64,000 bases of DNA, taken from Deinobacterium chartae. Its GTDB lineage: Bacteria; Deinococcota; Deinococci; Deinococcales; Deinococcaceae. Positions 42,497 through 54,476 of this stretch are shown here, piece after piece. The notes under the pieces were generated by a model. That model searched no databases. It was not told where the DNA came from and saw only the letters and a program-made list of their open reading frames with translations. Each line of letters opens with the position of its first letter. Positions within the stretch are counted from its first letter, which is position 1. The translations under genes were made by a program, and so were the position numbers. The stretch is taken from contig NZ_JACHHG010000003.1 in NCBI RefSeq assembly GCF_014202645.1, forward strand, positions 124,001 to 188,000, in the 5' to 3' direction.

Positions 42497-42835
42497 TCAG
42501 CCGGAGTTCGTGGTGCGCGGCTCCCGGAAGCGCTCCTCGCGCAGTTCGCGGCTGAGGTAAAAATCCAGCCCGGTCCGGATCAGGGCCACAGCACCCAGCC
42601 GCGCGATGTCCTGCCAGGTCGGGGCGCGCAGGGTCGCCAGCACGTCGGCGGCCAGCAGAAACTCGAGGGCCAGCAGCAGGTAACCTGCAAAAGCCAGCTG
42701 TACGGCCCGCACCCCGCTGCGCCACACGCGCAGGCTCAGGATCAGGCCCAGCACGATGGTCGCGGACGAGATCAGCTCGAAAATCACCTCGAGGAAGGCC
42801 GCGAGGGTATCTGCCCACTGGGAGAAGTTTTCCAT
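42497..42835 (-). CDS. DUF1622 membrane protein
   Basis: 112 residues, start ATG 42835 (MENFSQWADTLAAFLEVIF); TATACC lies 7 bases upstream. Three hydrophobic stretches: AAFLEVIFELISSATIVLGL, VQLAFAGYLLLALEFLLAAD, and an amphipathic DIARLGAVALIRTGLDFYLS. This spacing with a conserved RTxLxFxLxxEL end matches DUF1622. Function unknown. Confidence 0.82.
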   Translation of the reverse strand: MENFSQWADTLAAFLEVIFELISSATIVLGLILSLRVWRSGVRAVQLAFAGYLLLALEFLLAADVLATLRAPTWQDIARLGAVALIRTGLDFYLSRELREERFREPRTTNSG

Positions 42836-42930
42836 GCCTGACGGTATAAGCCAGGCTCCCTGCGGGGATGTCAGGGCGCTCAAGAGCCCTGAAGCCTCGG
42901 ATCGCGGCGAAATCTGCTATGACAGGGGGT

Positions 42931-43323
42931 ATGGTCTATCCCGCTTTCAAACCCTGCCCCTGCGGCTCGGGCCGCAGTTTCAGCGCCTGCTGCGGACCCC
43001 TGCTCGGCGGTGAGGCCGCCCCGACCGCCGAGCACCTGATGCGCTCGCGCTACACGGCCTACGCTCTGGGGCAGGAGGATTACCTGCTGCGCACCTGGGC
43101 CGCCGCGACCCGGCCGGCCAGCTTAGGGCTGGGCGCAGACGGGGTGCGCTGGCAGTCCCTCGAGGTAAGGTGCCGCGAGGGCGGTCAGGCCGGCGACGAC
43201 ACCGGAACGGTCGAGTTCGTCGCGCGTTTCAGTGTGGGCGGCGAGCGCCACCGCATGCACGAGGTCAGCCGCTTCGTGCGCGAGGGAGGCGAGTGGCGCT
43301 ACCTGGACGGCGAGCTGCGCTGA
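42931..43323 (+). CDS. YchJ-like SEC-C motif protein (UPF0225)
   Basis: 130 residues starting ATG 42931. SEC-C zinc motif CPCGSGRSFSACCGPLL at 9-25, then MRSRYTAYALGQEDYLLRTW and FVARFSVGGERHRMHEVSRF, an NTF2-like fold. The family is common; its function is not known. TATGAC lies 7 bases before the start. An AGGGGGT run is too close to act as an SD, so leaderless initiation is likelier. Confidence 0.9.
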   Translation: MVYPAFKPCPCGSGRSFSACCGPLLGGEAAPTAEHLMRSRYTAYALGQEDYLLRTWAAATRPASLGLGADGVRWQSLEVRCREGGQAGDDTGTVEFVARFSVGGERHRMHEVSRFVREGGEWRYLDGELR

Positions 43324-43372
43324 CGGACGGCGCGCGCGCTGTCACGGCGCGTACCCCGTATGATGGCGCTGC

Positions 43373-44035
43373 ATGCTCGAGGCCCTGCTGCTCACCCTGC
43401 GCCTGGCGGCCTGGACCGCTGCCCTGCTGCTGCTGATCGGCGCGCCGCTCGGCTGGCTGCTGGCACGCGCCCGTTTCCGGGGGCGCGACACCTTAGAGAC
43501 CCTGCTGCTGCTGCCGCTGGTGCTGCCGCCCACCGTGCTGGGCTTTTACCTGCTGCTGCTGCTGGGCGAGGGTGGGCCGCTCGCGCAGGTCGGGATTCGT
43601 TGGGCCTTTCGCTTCGAGGGCATCTTGCTGGGTTCGGTGCTGTTCAACCTGCCGTTTGCGCTCTCGGCTTACCGCGAGACCTTTCGCGCCCTGGACCCCG
43701 AACTGCTCGGCGTGGCGCGCACGCTCGGCGCGGGGCGGATGCGGGTGCTGCGCGAGGTGGTGCTGCCGCTGAGCTGGCCGGGCCTGCTCTCAGGAACCCT
43801 GCTGGCCTTTGCCCATACCCTGGGCGAGTTCGGGGTGGTGCTGCTCATCGGGGGATCGGTGCCCGGAGAAACCCGGGTGGTCTCGATCTACCTGTTCGAA
43901 CTGACCCAGGCCCTGCGCCTCGAGGAAGCGCACCGCGCGGCGCTGGTCATGGTGCTGCTCTCGTTCGCGCTGCTGTACGCGATCCGCAAGCTGGAGGCCC
44001 GGTGGACGTCCGTTACCGCCTCGATCGTCCGCTGA
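43373..44035 (+). CDS. modB: molybdate ABC transporter permease ModB
   Basis: Inner-membrane channel for molybdate or tungstate, 220 residues with five or six helices. PLVLPPTVLGFYLLLLLGEG is the ModB start pattern; the ABC contact loop is ARTLGAGRMRVLREVVLPLS; GTLLAFAHTLGEFGVVLLIGG is typical. TATGAT lies 8 bases before ATG 43373 (leaderless). It overlaps modC by 34 bases. No modA or ModE gene is in the window. Confidence 0.92.
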   Translation: MLEALLLTLRLAAWTAALLLLIGAPLGWLLARARFRGRDTLETLLLLPLVLPPTVLGFYLLLLLGEGGPLAQVGIRWAFRFEGILLGSVLFNLPFALSAYRETFRALDPELLGVARTLGAGRMRVLREVVLPLSWPGLLSGTLLAFAHTLGEFGVVLLIGGSVPGETRVVSIYLFELTQALRLEEAHRAALVMVLLSFALLYAIRKLEARWTSVTASIVR

Positions 44036-44976
44036 GGCTCGACGTTCGCCTCGAGGTGCAGGGCCTCACCGCGCTGCTGGGCCCGAGCGGCTCGGGCAAG
44101 ACCAGCCTGCTGCGCGCGCTGGCCGGATTGCTGCCCGCAGAGGGCGAGCCTTTCGCGGGGCTCGCTCCCGAGCGCCGTCCGGTGGGCTACCTGCCGCAGA
44201 CGTACGCGCTGTTTCCGCACCTCAGCGCTCTGAACAACGTGGCCTTCCCGCTGGCGCACCTGCCGCCGCGCGCGGCCCGCGCACGGGCCGCCGCGCTGCT
44301 CGAACGGGTGGGGCTGGCGGGGCTCGAGGACCGTTATCCGCGTCAGCTCTCGGGCGGGCAGCAGCAACGGGTCGGCATCGCCCGGGCGCTGGCGCGCGAG
44401 CCCGCCCTGCTGCTGCTCGACGAGCCCACCGCTGCTCTGGACGCGGCGGTGCGCCAGGACCTGCTCGAGGAACTCGCGCACTTGATCGGGACGCTGGAGG
44501 TCCCGGTGCTGGCCGCTACCCATGACCTGCTGCTGGCCCAGCACGCCCGGCGCGTGGCCGTACTCTCCGGGGGACGCGTCGTGCAGCAGGGTTCGCCGCA
44601 GGCGGTGTTCTGGACCCCCGCCACCCTCGAGGTAGCCCGCATGGTCGGCTACGCCAACGTTTTTCCGGGCCGGGCGGTGCCGCTCGGCGCCGGGCGCGCC
44701 CGCCTTGAGACCGAAGCGGGCAGCCTCGAGGTGAGCTGTCCGCCGTGGCTGGAGGCACCGGAGGCGGTGTGGTGGGGCGCGCGTCCCGAGGTCTGGACCC
44801 TGGGCGGGGGAGAGCTGCGCCTGCGTGCCCGGGTGGCCGGATGCGCGGGGTTGATGCCGCTGGTTCGGGCCGGGGGCCTCGAGGTGCGCCTGCCTGCTCG
44901 AGCGCTGCCCGAGGGGGAATTCGAGCTGGGTCTGGGCGGCGCGGAGGTTCACCTGATGCCGTGGCGGATCGGATAA
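44002..44976 (+). CDS. modC: molybdate ABC transporter ATPase ModC
   Basis: 324 residues, start GTG 44002 with GGAGG 5 bases upstream, inside the end of modB. Walker A LLGPSGSGKTSLLRALAG; Q-loop VGYLPQTYALFPHL; signature QLSGGQQQRVGIARALAR; Walker B ALLLLDEPTAALD; H-loop LAATHD. A C-terminal TOBE/Mop-like domain (about 235-324) contains AVWWGARPEVW. Cytoplasmic partner of ModB. Specificity for molybdate is inferred from the pairing and the TOBE domain. Confidence 0.9.
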   Translation: MDVRYRLDRPLRLDVRLEVQGLTALLGPSGSGKTSLLRALAGLLPAEGEPFAGLAPERRPVGYLPQTYALFPHLSALNNVAFPLAHLPPRAARARAAALLERVGLAGLEDRYPRQLSGGQQQRVGIARALAREPALLLLDEPTAALDAAVRQDLLEELAHLIGTLEVPVLAATHDLLLAQHARRVAVLSGGRVVQQGSPQAVFWTPATLEVARMVGYANVFPGRAVPLGAGRARLETEAGSLEVSCPPWLEAPEAVWWGARPEVWTLGGGELRLRARVAGCAGLMPLVRAGGLEVRLPARALPEGEFELGLGGAEVHLMPWRIG

Positions 44977-45079
44977 CGAGAAAGGCGCTGCGGCGGCACA
45001 GCGCGCTGCGGCTGACTGTGACTCAGACGGTAACAAAGGGCTCCCGGTCAGCGTAGGCTAATCCTCAGTGGATCACTCG

Positions 45080-45115
45080 ACTTTCCCCTGCCCGCTCGGG
45101 TAAACTGGGGAAAGT
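45080..45115 (+). promoter_or_regulatory. suf promoter with perfect inverted repeat
   Basis: ACTTTCCCC (45080-45088) and GGGGAAAGT (45107-45115) form a perfect 9-base inverted repeat separated by 18 bases. Within it TAAACT (45101-45106) is a good -10 box with TCGACT 18 bases upstream as a weak -35. A repressor bound here would cover the promoter. Fe-S or iron-responsive control is expected for suf, but this is not a site I recognise. Confidence 0.5.
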
Positions 45116-45120
45116 TAGGA

Positions 45121-45167
45121 ATGACTCTCAATAAGGGTCGTCCAGAGACAGAACATCAGGAGGCTTC

Positions 45168-45171
<4 letters not shown>
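45121..45171 (+). CDS. 16-residue leader ORF overlapping sufC
   Basis: [16 protein letters not shown] ends in TGA, which overlaps the sufC start as ATGA. Its ATG lies 14 bases after the TAAACT box, that is about 8 bases into the predicted mRNA. The sufC SD (AGGAGG) is inside it, so its translation would open or occupy the sufC start. It has no Cys, unlike the leaders of trxB, prfA and yvcK. Confidence 0.4.
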
Positions 45172-45923
<752 letters not shown>

Positions 45924-45964
45924 CCGGCCGGTTCCAGCCCTCTCTCGATACAGGAGGATCACGC

Positions 45965-47368
<1,404 letters not shown>

Positions 47369-47375
47369 AAACCCC

Positions 47376-47407
47376 GTCTTGCACCCAGCCATGGCTGGGT
47401 GCAAGAC
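47376..47407 (+). promoter_or_regulatory. perfect 32-base palindrome between sufB and sufD
   Basis: GTCTTGCACCCAGCC and GGCTGGGTGCAAGAC flank AT, giving a fully symmetrical palindrome 8 bases past the sufB stop. In RNA this is a strong hairpin without a following T-run. A dyad CGAGCGGAGCGAG follows. It could protect the sufCB mRNA end, reduce transcription into sufD, or bind a protein. Confidence 0.6.
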
Positions 47408-47504
47408 CGAGCGGAGCGAGTAAGGGCCACGGCCACCCGCGGCCCGAGCACCTCCGCCGACCGATCCCCGCCTCAACCCCGCTCCCACTCCCCTGGAGGA
47501 TCGC

Positions 47505-48875
<1,371 letters not shown>

Positions 48876-48892
48876 CCCCGGCGTGAAGCCGG

Positions 48893-48925
48893 ACCCGGGA
48901 AGGCCACGCGGCTCTCCCGGGTTTT
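48893..48925 (+). terminator. intrinsic terminator of sufCBD
   Basis: ACCCGGGA (48893-48900) pairs with TCCCGGGT (48915-48922), followed by TTTTCGGTTGTTT. It is 18 bases past the sufD stop and before the Rieske promoter. Confidence 0.85.
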
Positions 48926-48984
48926 CGGTTGTTTCTGGCTGCGGGGTGGCGGGCTGCCCCGCGGTATTCGGATAGGGTGATGTG

Positions 48985-49290
48985 ATGCGAGTACGAGTCG
49001 GTCTGGTATCGGAACTGCCCGAAGGGGCGCAAAAATCGGTGCGGGTAGGGCGTCAGAGCGTGCTGGTCGTGAACGATGGCGGCCGCTTCTACGCGCTGCG
49101 CAACCTGTGCACTCACGAGTCCTATCCCCTCGAGGGTGGCCGGGTGGAAAACGGCATGATCACCTGCGAGGCGCACGGTGCCCGTTTCGATCTGGCGACC
49201 GGCGCGGCCCGGTCCATGCCGGCCGTGAAGGCGGTGCGGCTGTACCGGGCGGTCCAAGAAGGCGCGGAACTGTTCGTCGAGGAACTCTGA
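48985..49290 (+). CDS. Rieske [2Fe-2S] ferredoxin-like protein
   Basis: 101 residues. Start ATG 48985, 6 bases after TAGGGT (leaderless); a GTG one codon earlier is too close to the box. Single Rieske domain: cluster ligands CTH in LCTHESYPLEGG and CEAH in MITCEAHGARFDLATG. This is the small soluble type that passes electrons in oxygenase or reductase systems. It sits directly after sufCBD, as in several Gram-positive and Deinococcus genomes, but behind the suf terminator with its own promoter. Confidence 0.92.
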   Translation: MRVRVGLVSELPEGAQKSVRVGRQSVLVVNDGGRFYALRNLCTHESYPLEGGRVENGMITCEAHGARFDLATGAARSMPAVKAVRLYRAVQEGAELFVEEL

Positions 49291-49305
49291 GTCTTCTGCG
49301 AAACC

Positions 49306-49335
49306 GGAGGGAGGGCCGCCAAGCCCTCCCTCCCT
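49306..49335 (+). terminator. terminator of the Rieske gene
   Basis: GGAGGGAGGG pairs with CCCTCCCTCC around an 8-base loop, followed by CTTCC. It starts 16 bases past the stop. Confidence 0.75.
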
Positions 49336-49541
49336 TCCGTATGGGCCCGCCGCGCCAGCGGTTGCGTTTTCAGGGCCGGATGCGTGGTGCAAGCTGCCGA
49401 TCAGGCGCGAAGAGTGATATGCTGAGGGCCAGCCATCATCTTGATTCGGGTATGCCTGCCCGCTGGCAGTTGAAGTCCGCGCCGGGCCGGACTGTCCGTT
49501 GCCCCTGCCCCTACCCTCGAGGAGCCGTTATTATGGGAGGT

Positions 49542-50189
49542 ATGAGAACTCTGTTCGGACTGCTGGTTGTGATGCCGTTGCTGGCCGCGTGCGGCGGGGC
49601 CGGGATGGCCTCGTCAGGAGGCGGGCTGGGTTCCAGCTTTGTGCTCGAGGGACAGATTGCGGACTGGGACGGCTCCACCGGCAAGCTCGAGTTGCTGGCT
49701 CCGGTGACTCCCGGCGTGGTTGCCTCCGGAGCGGTGGGCAACGACGGACGTTTTCGCCTCGAGGTTCCCGACCTTGCGGGTCGTGGGGCACTTCCTCCCA
49801 TGAAAGACCAGTTCGTTTGCCCTTCGGGGAGCGACACGCTGGGAGCGGACCTGAATCTCATGCCCTCTGCGACGACCGGAATGGCCCGCAGCGCGCTGCG
49901 CACCGCGTCGGTGCAACCCGGCGGTACGAGCCACCTGCGCTTGCAAAGTGCGCCGGGGGTAAGCCCGGCCCTCGAGGCCACCTACTTGTACTTCGCGGCG
50001 GATGGTGCGGTGCGCGGCACGGTGCGTTGCCTGGGGCCGGACGGAGAGCGCACGCTGCGCTACGATCTCGCGGTGCAGCGCGGCTGGAACGTGGTGGTAT
50101 GGCGCGAGCAGGGATCCGACCTCGAGGTGTACGCTGCCCAGGCTCTGCCGCAGGGACTGCTGTGGCGTCCGGTTCATGGCGACCACTGA
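49542..50189 (+). CDS. small lipoprotein of unknown function
   Basis: 215 residues from ATG 49542. TATTAT lies exactly 7 bases upstream and excludes the ATG three codons earlier. Signal peptide with lipobox LLAAC (Cys17) followed by a Gly/Ser-rich linker. The body has FVLEGQIADWDGSTGKLELL and NDGRFRLEVPDLAGRGALPP, a carboxypeptidase-regulatory-like beta fold often found in Deinococcus lipoproteins, and ends WNVVVWREQGSDLEVYAAQA. It is probably on the outer leaflet. No enzymatic motif. Confidence 0.8.
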   Translation: MRTLFGLLVVMPLLAACGGAGMASSGGGLGSSFVLEGQIADWDGSTGKLELLAPVTPGVVASGAVGNDGRFRLEVPDLAGRGALPPMKDQFVCPSGSDTLGADLNLMPSATTGMARSALRTASVQPGGTSHLRLQSAPGVSPALEATYLYFAADGAVRGTVRCLGPDGERTLRYDLAVQRGWNVVVWREQGSDLEVYAAQALPQGLLWRPVHGDH

Positions 50190-50352
50190 AAGGGGCCGGA
50201 CGCGCACGTCGCGTCCGGGTGCGTCCGGATGCGTCCGGGAGCAGGCTCCGGCTGTGGGGAGCGCCGGATGTGACTTCGGCCCAGAGGAAATTTTTTCCCG
50301 TTGGGAAAATGGTCACGGCGAAGTGCGTTCCGTTGGGTTAACATAAGGTCCC

Positions 50353-50883
50353 ATGCCCCTGCTGTCTACCGCACATCTCGAGATCGTTCCGTTTACGGCC
50401 GAATTGATGCGGGCTGCTGTGCACGATCGGGGTGAATTTGCCCGCCTGCTGGATGCGCGAGTTCCCGATTCCTGGCCGGAGAGCGACTATGCCCAGGTGC
50501 TGCCCTTCCTGCTCGAGGAAGCCCTGCAGCAAGACGGCCAGCAACCCTGGAGCGCCCTGCTGATCGAACGCCACGAGCGGCAACTGGTCGGCAACGCCGG
50601 GTGCCGGGGCGTGCAGGGTACGGGCGGCACGGTCGAGATTGGGTTTAGCATCGTGCCCGAGGCCCGCAACCGGGGGTATGCCACCGAGGCGACCCGTGGA
50701 CTGATCGAGTGGGCGCTGGCTCAACCGGGCGTCAAGCGGGTCATGGCCGAGTGCCGCGCAGATAACGCGGCCTCGAAGCGGGTACTGGAGAAAGCCGGGA
50801 TGCACTGCGTGCATCGGGTCGGGGACCTGATGCTGTGGGAGTGGCCTCCCGAGCCCGGCACCGCCCGCGAATCGCAGTCTTGA
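50353..50883 (+). CDS. GNAT-family N-acetyltransferase
   Basis: 176 residues. TAACAT stands 8 bases before ATG 50353. GNAT core: ARLRL-like start ISTAHLEIVPFTAELMRAAV-type (here LLSTAHLEIVPFTAELM), acceptor strand LLIERHERQLVGNAGCRG, acetyl-CoA loop VPEARNRGYATEATRGLIEW, RADNAASKRVLEKAGM and a final strand. It belongs to the RimJ/RimL-like group (Acetyltransf_3), whose substrates range from ribosomal proteins to small amines. A TTTCCC/GGGAAA dyad near 50293-50308 may end the lipoprotein transcript. Confidence 0.9.
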   Translation: MPLLSTAHLEIVPFTAELMRAAVHDRGEFARLLDARVPDSWPESDYAQVLPFLLEEALQQDGQQPWSALLIERHERQLVGNAGCRGVQGTGGTVEIGFSIVPEARNRGYATEATRGLIEWALAQPGVKRVMAECRADNAASKRVLEKAGMHCVHRVGDLMLWEWPPEPGTARESQS

Positions 50884-50980
50884 GCTCCGGACTCCGGACG
50901 CGCCTACCGATGCTCATCGCATCTTTGCCTGCTTGACCGGTGGTCTGGCATTCCGCTCAACCCGGCTTAAGCTGGGGCTG

Positions 50981-51009
50981 TTCATAGTGCCCGGTCCGGA
51001 GCGGATAAT
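50981..51009 (+). promoter_or_regulatory. possible promoter of the 59-residue protein
   Basis: TTCATA (50981-50986) and GATAAT (51004-51009) are 17 bases apart, 146 bases before the small membrane-protein gene. The remaining sequence between 50884 and 51154 shows nothing else. Confidence 0.4.
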
Positions 51010-51154
51010 GGGGATCCGAACGTACGTGCCTCGAGCGGATTTTGCCCGACCTCGAGTTTTACCCGTCTTCGCTCCTGATGGCCCTATCCGCCGGCGGGGC
51101 ACGGTCTTTTGGCCCTGCTTCCCGGGGTTGGCCCCCTGACTTCCGGAGGTTCCT

Positions 51155-51334
51155 ATGAACCGTAGTCCCCGTCTGCTTCCCACCCTGCCGCTCACCATCG
51201 CCGGTTTCATCTGCTTTGCGGCGGGGTGTGTGATCCTTTTTTCGAGCGGAGGTGACTCGGCGATCGGTGTGATCCTCGCGGCCTTGGGCGTGATCTTGCT
51301 GGTGCTGGCCCTCTTCTCGGTCCGCCGCCGCTGA
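51155..51334 (+). CDS. 59-residue two-helix membrane protein
   Basis: Too short for usual gene tracks. ATG 51155 preceded by CCGGAGGT at good distance. Two hydrophobic helices, LTIAGFICFAAGCVILFSS and AIGVILAALGVILLVLALFS, with a GGDS turn and a basic end (VRRR), giving both ends inside the cytoplasm. Codon use is normal. No family recognised; such small proteins often modulate larger membrane complexes, but nothing here says which. Confidence 0.7.
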   Translation: MNRSPRLLPTLPLTIAGFICFAAGCVILFSSGGDSAIGVILAALGVILLVLALFSVRRR

Positions 51335-51349
51335 AGCGGCTGAAAGTCG

Positions 51350-51382
51350 GGTGAGGCGGGAACGGCGGGTTCCGGCCTCACC
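51350..51382. terminator. hairpin between convergent genes
   Basis: GGTGAGGC and GCCTCACC enclose an inner GGAAC/GTTCC stem. It lies between the small membrane protein and the thiolase gene and can serve both. Confidence 0.65.
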
Positions 51383-51395
51383 GGTTGCCATCAAC

Positions 51396-52565
51396 TCAGA
51401 CCGCGCGAACCACCACGGCGATGCCCTGACCGCCGCCGATGCACAAGCTGGCGACCCCGTGCTCCTTGCCCTCGCGGCGCAGTGCGTGCAGCAGCGTTAC
51501 CAGCACCCGCGCGCCCGAAGCCCCGATCGGATGGCCCAGCGCGATGGCCCCACCGCTCCGGTTGACCCGCTCCGTGTCGAGATCCAAGTCGCGCATGACC
51601 GCCAGGCTCTGGGCCGCGAAGGCCTCGTTCAGTTCGAACAGGTCGATGTTTGATAGGCTCAGCCCGGCTTTTTGCAGCGCGATCGGCACCACCCGTGCCG
51701 GTCCGATGCCCATGATGGCCGGGTCCACGCCCAGCACCGCGTACGAGACGATCTCGGCCAGCACCTCGAGGCCGTGCGCGCGGGCGTAGTCCTCCGAGGC
51801 AACCGCGAGCATCGCGGCACCGTCGTTGATGCCGCTGGCGTTGCCCGCCGTGACGGTTCCGTCTTGCTTGAACGCGGGGCGCAGCTTGGCCAGGGCCTCG
51901 AGGGTGGTCTCGGGACGCACGAACTCGTCATGGGCCACCGTCACGCTGCCCTTGCGGGTCTTGACCTCGACCGGAACGATCTCGGCGTCGAACGCGCCGG
52001 CCTGCTGAGCGCGGGCGGCACGCTGCTGGCTCTCGAACGCGAAGGCATCTTGCTCCTCGCGGCTGAGCTTCCACCTCGAGGCGATCTCCTCGGCGGTAAT
52101 GCCCATGTGAACTTCGCTGAAGGCGTCCGAGAGACCGTCGACCAGGATCGAGTCGAGCAGTTGGGCGTTGCCTAAGCGGTAGCCCTGACGGGCTGCGGGC
52201 AGCAGGTGCGGGGCGCGGGTCATGTTCTCGGTGCCGCCCGCCAGGTACAGATGGCCGTCGCCGGCGCGCACACCCTGGGCAGCCGTCACCACCGCCTGCA
52301 GACCCGAACCGCACACCCGGTTGATCGTCTGGGCGGGCACGTCGTGCGGCAGCCCGCTGCCCACCGCGATCTGGCGGGCAACGTTCTGGCCCAGGCCCGC
52401 CTGCAAGACGTTGCCGACGATGACGTCCGCCACATCGCGGCCCTCGAGGCCCTCGAGGACGGGGCGGGCGGCGTGAATGCCGAGCGAGATGGCGGAGACG
52501 TCCGAGAAGCTTCCGTTGAAGCTGCCGATGGCAGTGCGCCGGGCGGCGACGATGACGGCTTTCAT
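51396..52565 (-). CDS. acetyl-CoA acetyltransferase (thiolase)
   Basis: Condenses two acetyl-CoA or cleaves 3-ketoacyl-CoA, 389 residues. Catalytic Cys in [44 protein letters not shown], base His in [19 protein letters not shown] and the second Cys in [18 protein letters not shown] 6 bases before ATG 52565 indicates a leaderless mRNA. Fits biosynthetic thiolase (PhaA/AtoB) better than the FadA type by length and motifs, but its pathway is not shown by neighbours. Confidence 0.94.
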   Translation of the reverse strand: MKAVIVAARRTAIGSFNGSFSDVSAISLGIHAARPVLEGLEGRDVADVIVGNVLQAGLGQNVARQIAVGSGLPHDVPAQTINRVCGSGLQAVVTAAQGVRAGDGHLYLAGGTENMTRAPHLLPAARQGYRLGNAQLLDSILVDGLSDAFSEVHMGITAEEIASRWKLSREEQDAFAFESQQRAARAQQAGAFDAEIVPVEVKTRKGSVTVAHDEFVRPETTLEALAKLRPAFKQDGTVTAGNASGINDGAAMLAVASEDYARAHGLEVLAEIVSYAVLGVDPAIMGIGPARVVPIALQKAGLSLSNIDLFELNEAFAAQSLAVMRDLDLDTERVNRSGGAIALGHPIGASGARVLVTLLHALRREGKEHGVASLCIGGGQGIAVVVRAV

Positions 52566-52628
52566 GCAGGCAGTATATCCAACGCCGGGCGGGCAGGGGA
52601 GAACAGAACGCGTTCCCGGGGTGGCCCT

Positions 52629-53285
52629 TTACTCGATCAGTCCGGCGTCCAGCGCGATGCGCGCCGCCTCGAGCCGGTCGGCGGCCCCCAGCTTGGAGAG
52701 GATGTTCGAGACGTGCACCTTGACCGTGCCCTCGGTGAGCGAGAGGGCCTGCGCGATGCGCTTGTTGGGCAGCCCCTTGGCGATCAGCGAGACGATCTCT
52801 ACCTCGCGCGGGGTCAGGCGCTCGGGCTGCACTTCGGGCGAACTGCGTTTGCGGGCTAAGGCGTCGGCCAGGAACTGCGCGACCCGCGGCTGAATGTAGC
52901 GCTCGCCCTGGGCGACCCGTTCGATGGTGCTGCGCAGCGTCTCTACCGAGACGTCCTTGAGCAGGTAGCCCGAAGCGCCGGCCTGCAGGCCGGCCACCAT
53001 GTCCTCCTCCTCCTCGAAGGTGGTCAGCAGCACGACACCGAGGTCGGGGTGCCGGGCACGCAGCTGGCGGGTTGCCTCGATGCCGCCCATGCCGGGCATG
53101 CGGATGTCCATCAGCACCACGTCGGTCTCGAGCCCGCTACCGAGCTTCTCGAGGGCCGCTTCGCCGCTGTCGGCCTCTCCGATCACCTCGATGCCCTCCT
53201 CGAGGCCGAGCAGGGTCGAGAGTCCCACCCGGACCCAGGGTTGATCATCAACTACTAGTACGCGAACGCGGGTAGACTCATCCAC
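52629..53285 (-). CDS. NarL/LuxR-type response regulator
   Basis: 218 residues. Receiver with VVDDQPWVRVGLSTLL, phospho-Asp60 in DVVLMDIRMPGMGGIEA and VLLTTFEEEEDMVAGLQAGA; LuxR HTH at about 150-215 (LTPREVEIVSLIAKGLPNKR, LSLTEGTVKVHVSNILSKL). GTG start with AAGGAG, overlapping the kinase gene by 31 bases. The target genes are unknown. Confidence 0.94.
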   Translation of the reverse strand: MDESTRVRVLVVDDQPWVRVGLSTLLGLEEGIEVIGEADSGEAALEKLGSGLETDVVLMDIRMPGMGGIEATRQLRARHPDLGVVLLTTFEEEEDMVAGLQAGASGYLLKDVSVETLRSTIERVAQGERYIQPRVAQFLADALARKRSSPEVQPERLTPREVEIVSLIAKGLPNKRIAQALSLTEGTVKVHVSNILSKLGAADRLEAARIALDAGLIE

Positions 53286-54463
53286 AGGCTAAATTCTCCT
53301 TCTAGTCTTTGCATTCTAAACTTTCCACCCAAGGCCCTGGCGCGCTCGCTGAGTCCCCGCAGACCCTGGCCTCCGGTGTCAATTTCCCCTGCCGGGACCC
53401 GTTCGGTCGGCATGCGGTTGCGGGCCTCGAACACCACCGCGTCGTCCTCGAACCGCAACCGCAGGTGAATTTCCTGCCCGGGCGCGTGCTTGCGGGCGTT
53501 GGTGAGAGCTTCTTGGGCCGCGCGGTAGACGGCGAGTTTCACGTCGCCGCTCACCTCGTACTCCTGTCCGCTCACCCGAAAGTCCACCGTATGACGATCC
53601 GGCCACAGCGCCAGCAGTTCCTCGAGGGCCTCGCGCAGCCCGGTCTGCAACTCGCCCGGTTGCAGGGCCTGCACCGCGCGCCGCACGTCCCCGATCGCCT
53701 CACGGTTGCGCTCGAGGGCGCGCTGCAGCGCGGCGCGCAGCGGGGCGTTCTCGGGAGGAGCGAGCTTGAGCATCACCTGCAAGTCGAAGCGTTGCGCGGT
53801 GAGGTGATGGCCCAGCGTGTCGTGCAGTTCGCGTGAGATGCGGGTGCGCTCCTCGAGGTGCGCGTGCTGGATCTCGAGGTCACGGTAGTGCAGCAACTGG
53901 CGGTGGCTGGCATCGAGTTCTTCGCGGGCGCGGGCCTCTTTGATCACCATCTCAAACGACAGCATGATGTACACCGTGGCGATCACGCTGATCAGGCCGG
54001 TGATCGCCGCCGGAATCAGCAGGCTGCCCTGGGTGTGCATTCCGGCCCAGATCGGCGAGGTGACCGCAATGGTTCCGATCGAGAGCAGCGTGGTCCGGCG
54101 CAGGCTCAACCAGAAGTGCGCCACCACCGAGATCACCACCAGCGCCAGGATCGGCAGGTAGTACACGGTGGTGATTCCCACGAACACCACGCCCACCAGC
54201 GCCAGGAAGGCCAGTTCGGCCCCGCTGCGCTGTCCGGGGCGCACGCTCCACACGATCACCCCAAAAGTGAACGCGGCGATGGCGACGCGGACCAGCAGAT
54301 CTTCGGGAATGACCAGCGGTGAGTCGGTGTTGGCGGTCGTTCCACGCAGCAGCGGCGGCACCAGCAACGTGAAAAACAGCACCATGAACAGGTTCAGGGC
54401 GCTGAACAGCACCACTGCCCGCGCGGCGGGCCGCCGCGCGAACCAGGTCAGGTAGACCCTCAT
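53255..54463 (-). CDS. DesK/LiaS-type sensor histidine kinase
   Basis: 402 residues from ATG 54463, chosen because TACAAT is exactly 7 bases upstream; another ATG three codons earlier would overlap the box. About six membrane helices in residues 15-170 with no large outer domain, so it probably senses the membrane itself. HisKA_3 box ERTRISRELHDTLGHHLTAQ, then HATPase with YRAAQEALTNARKHAPGQ and GGQGLRGLSERARALGG. Followed directly by its regulator gene. The architecture resembles envelope-stress and lipid-fluidity systems (LiaRS, DesKR). Confidence 0.93.
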   Translation of the reverse strand: MRVYLTWFARRPAARAVVLFSALNLFMVLFFTLLVPPLLRGTTANTDSPLVIPEDLLVRVAIAAFTFGVIVWSVRPGQRSGAELAFLALVGVVFVGITTVYYLPILALVVISVVAHFWLSLRRTTLLSIGTIAVTSPIWAGMHTQGSLLIPAAITGLISVIATVYIMLSFEMVIKEARAREELDASHRQLLHYRDLEIQHAHLEERTRISRELHDTLGHHLTAQRFDLQVMLKLAPPENAPLRAALQRALERNREAIGDVRRAVQALQPGELQTGLREALEELLALWPDRHTVDFRVSGQEYEVSGDVKLAVYRAAQEALTNARKHAPGQEIHLRLRFEDDAVVFEARNRMPTERVPAGEIDTGGQGLRGLSERARALGGKFRMQRLEGEFSLWMSLPAFAY

Positions 54464-54476
54464 GATCCGCATTGTA

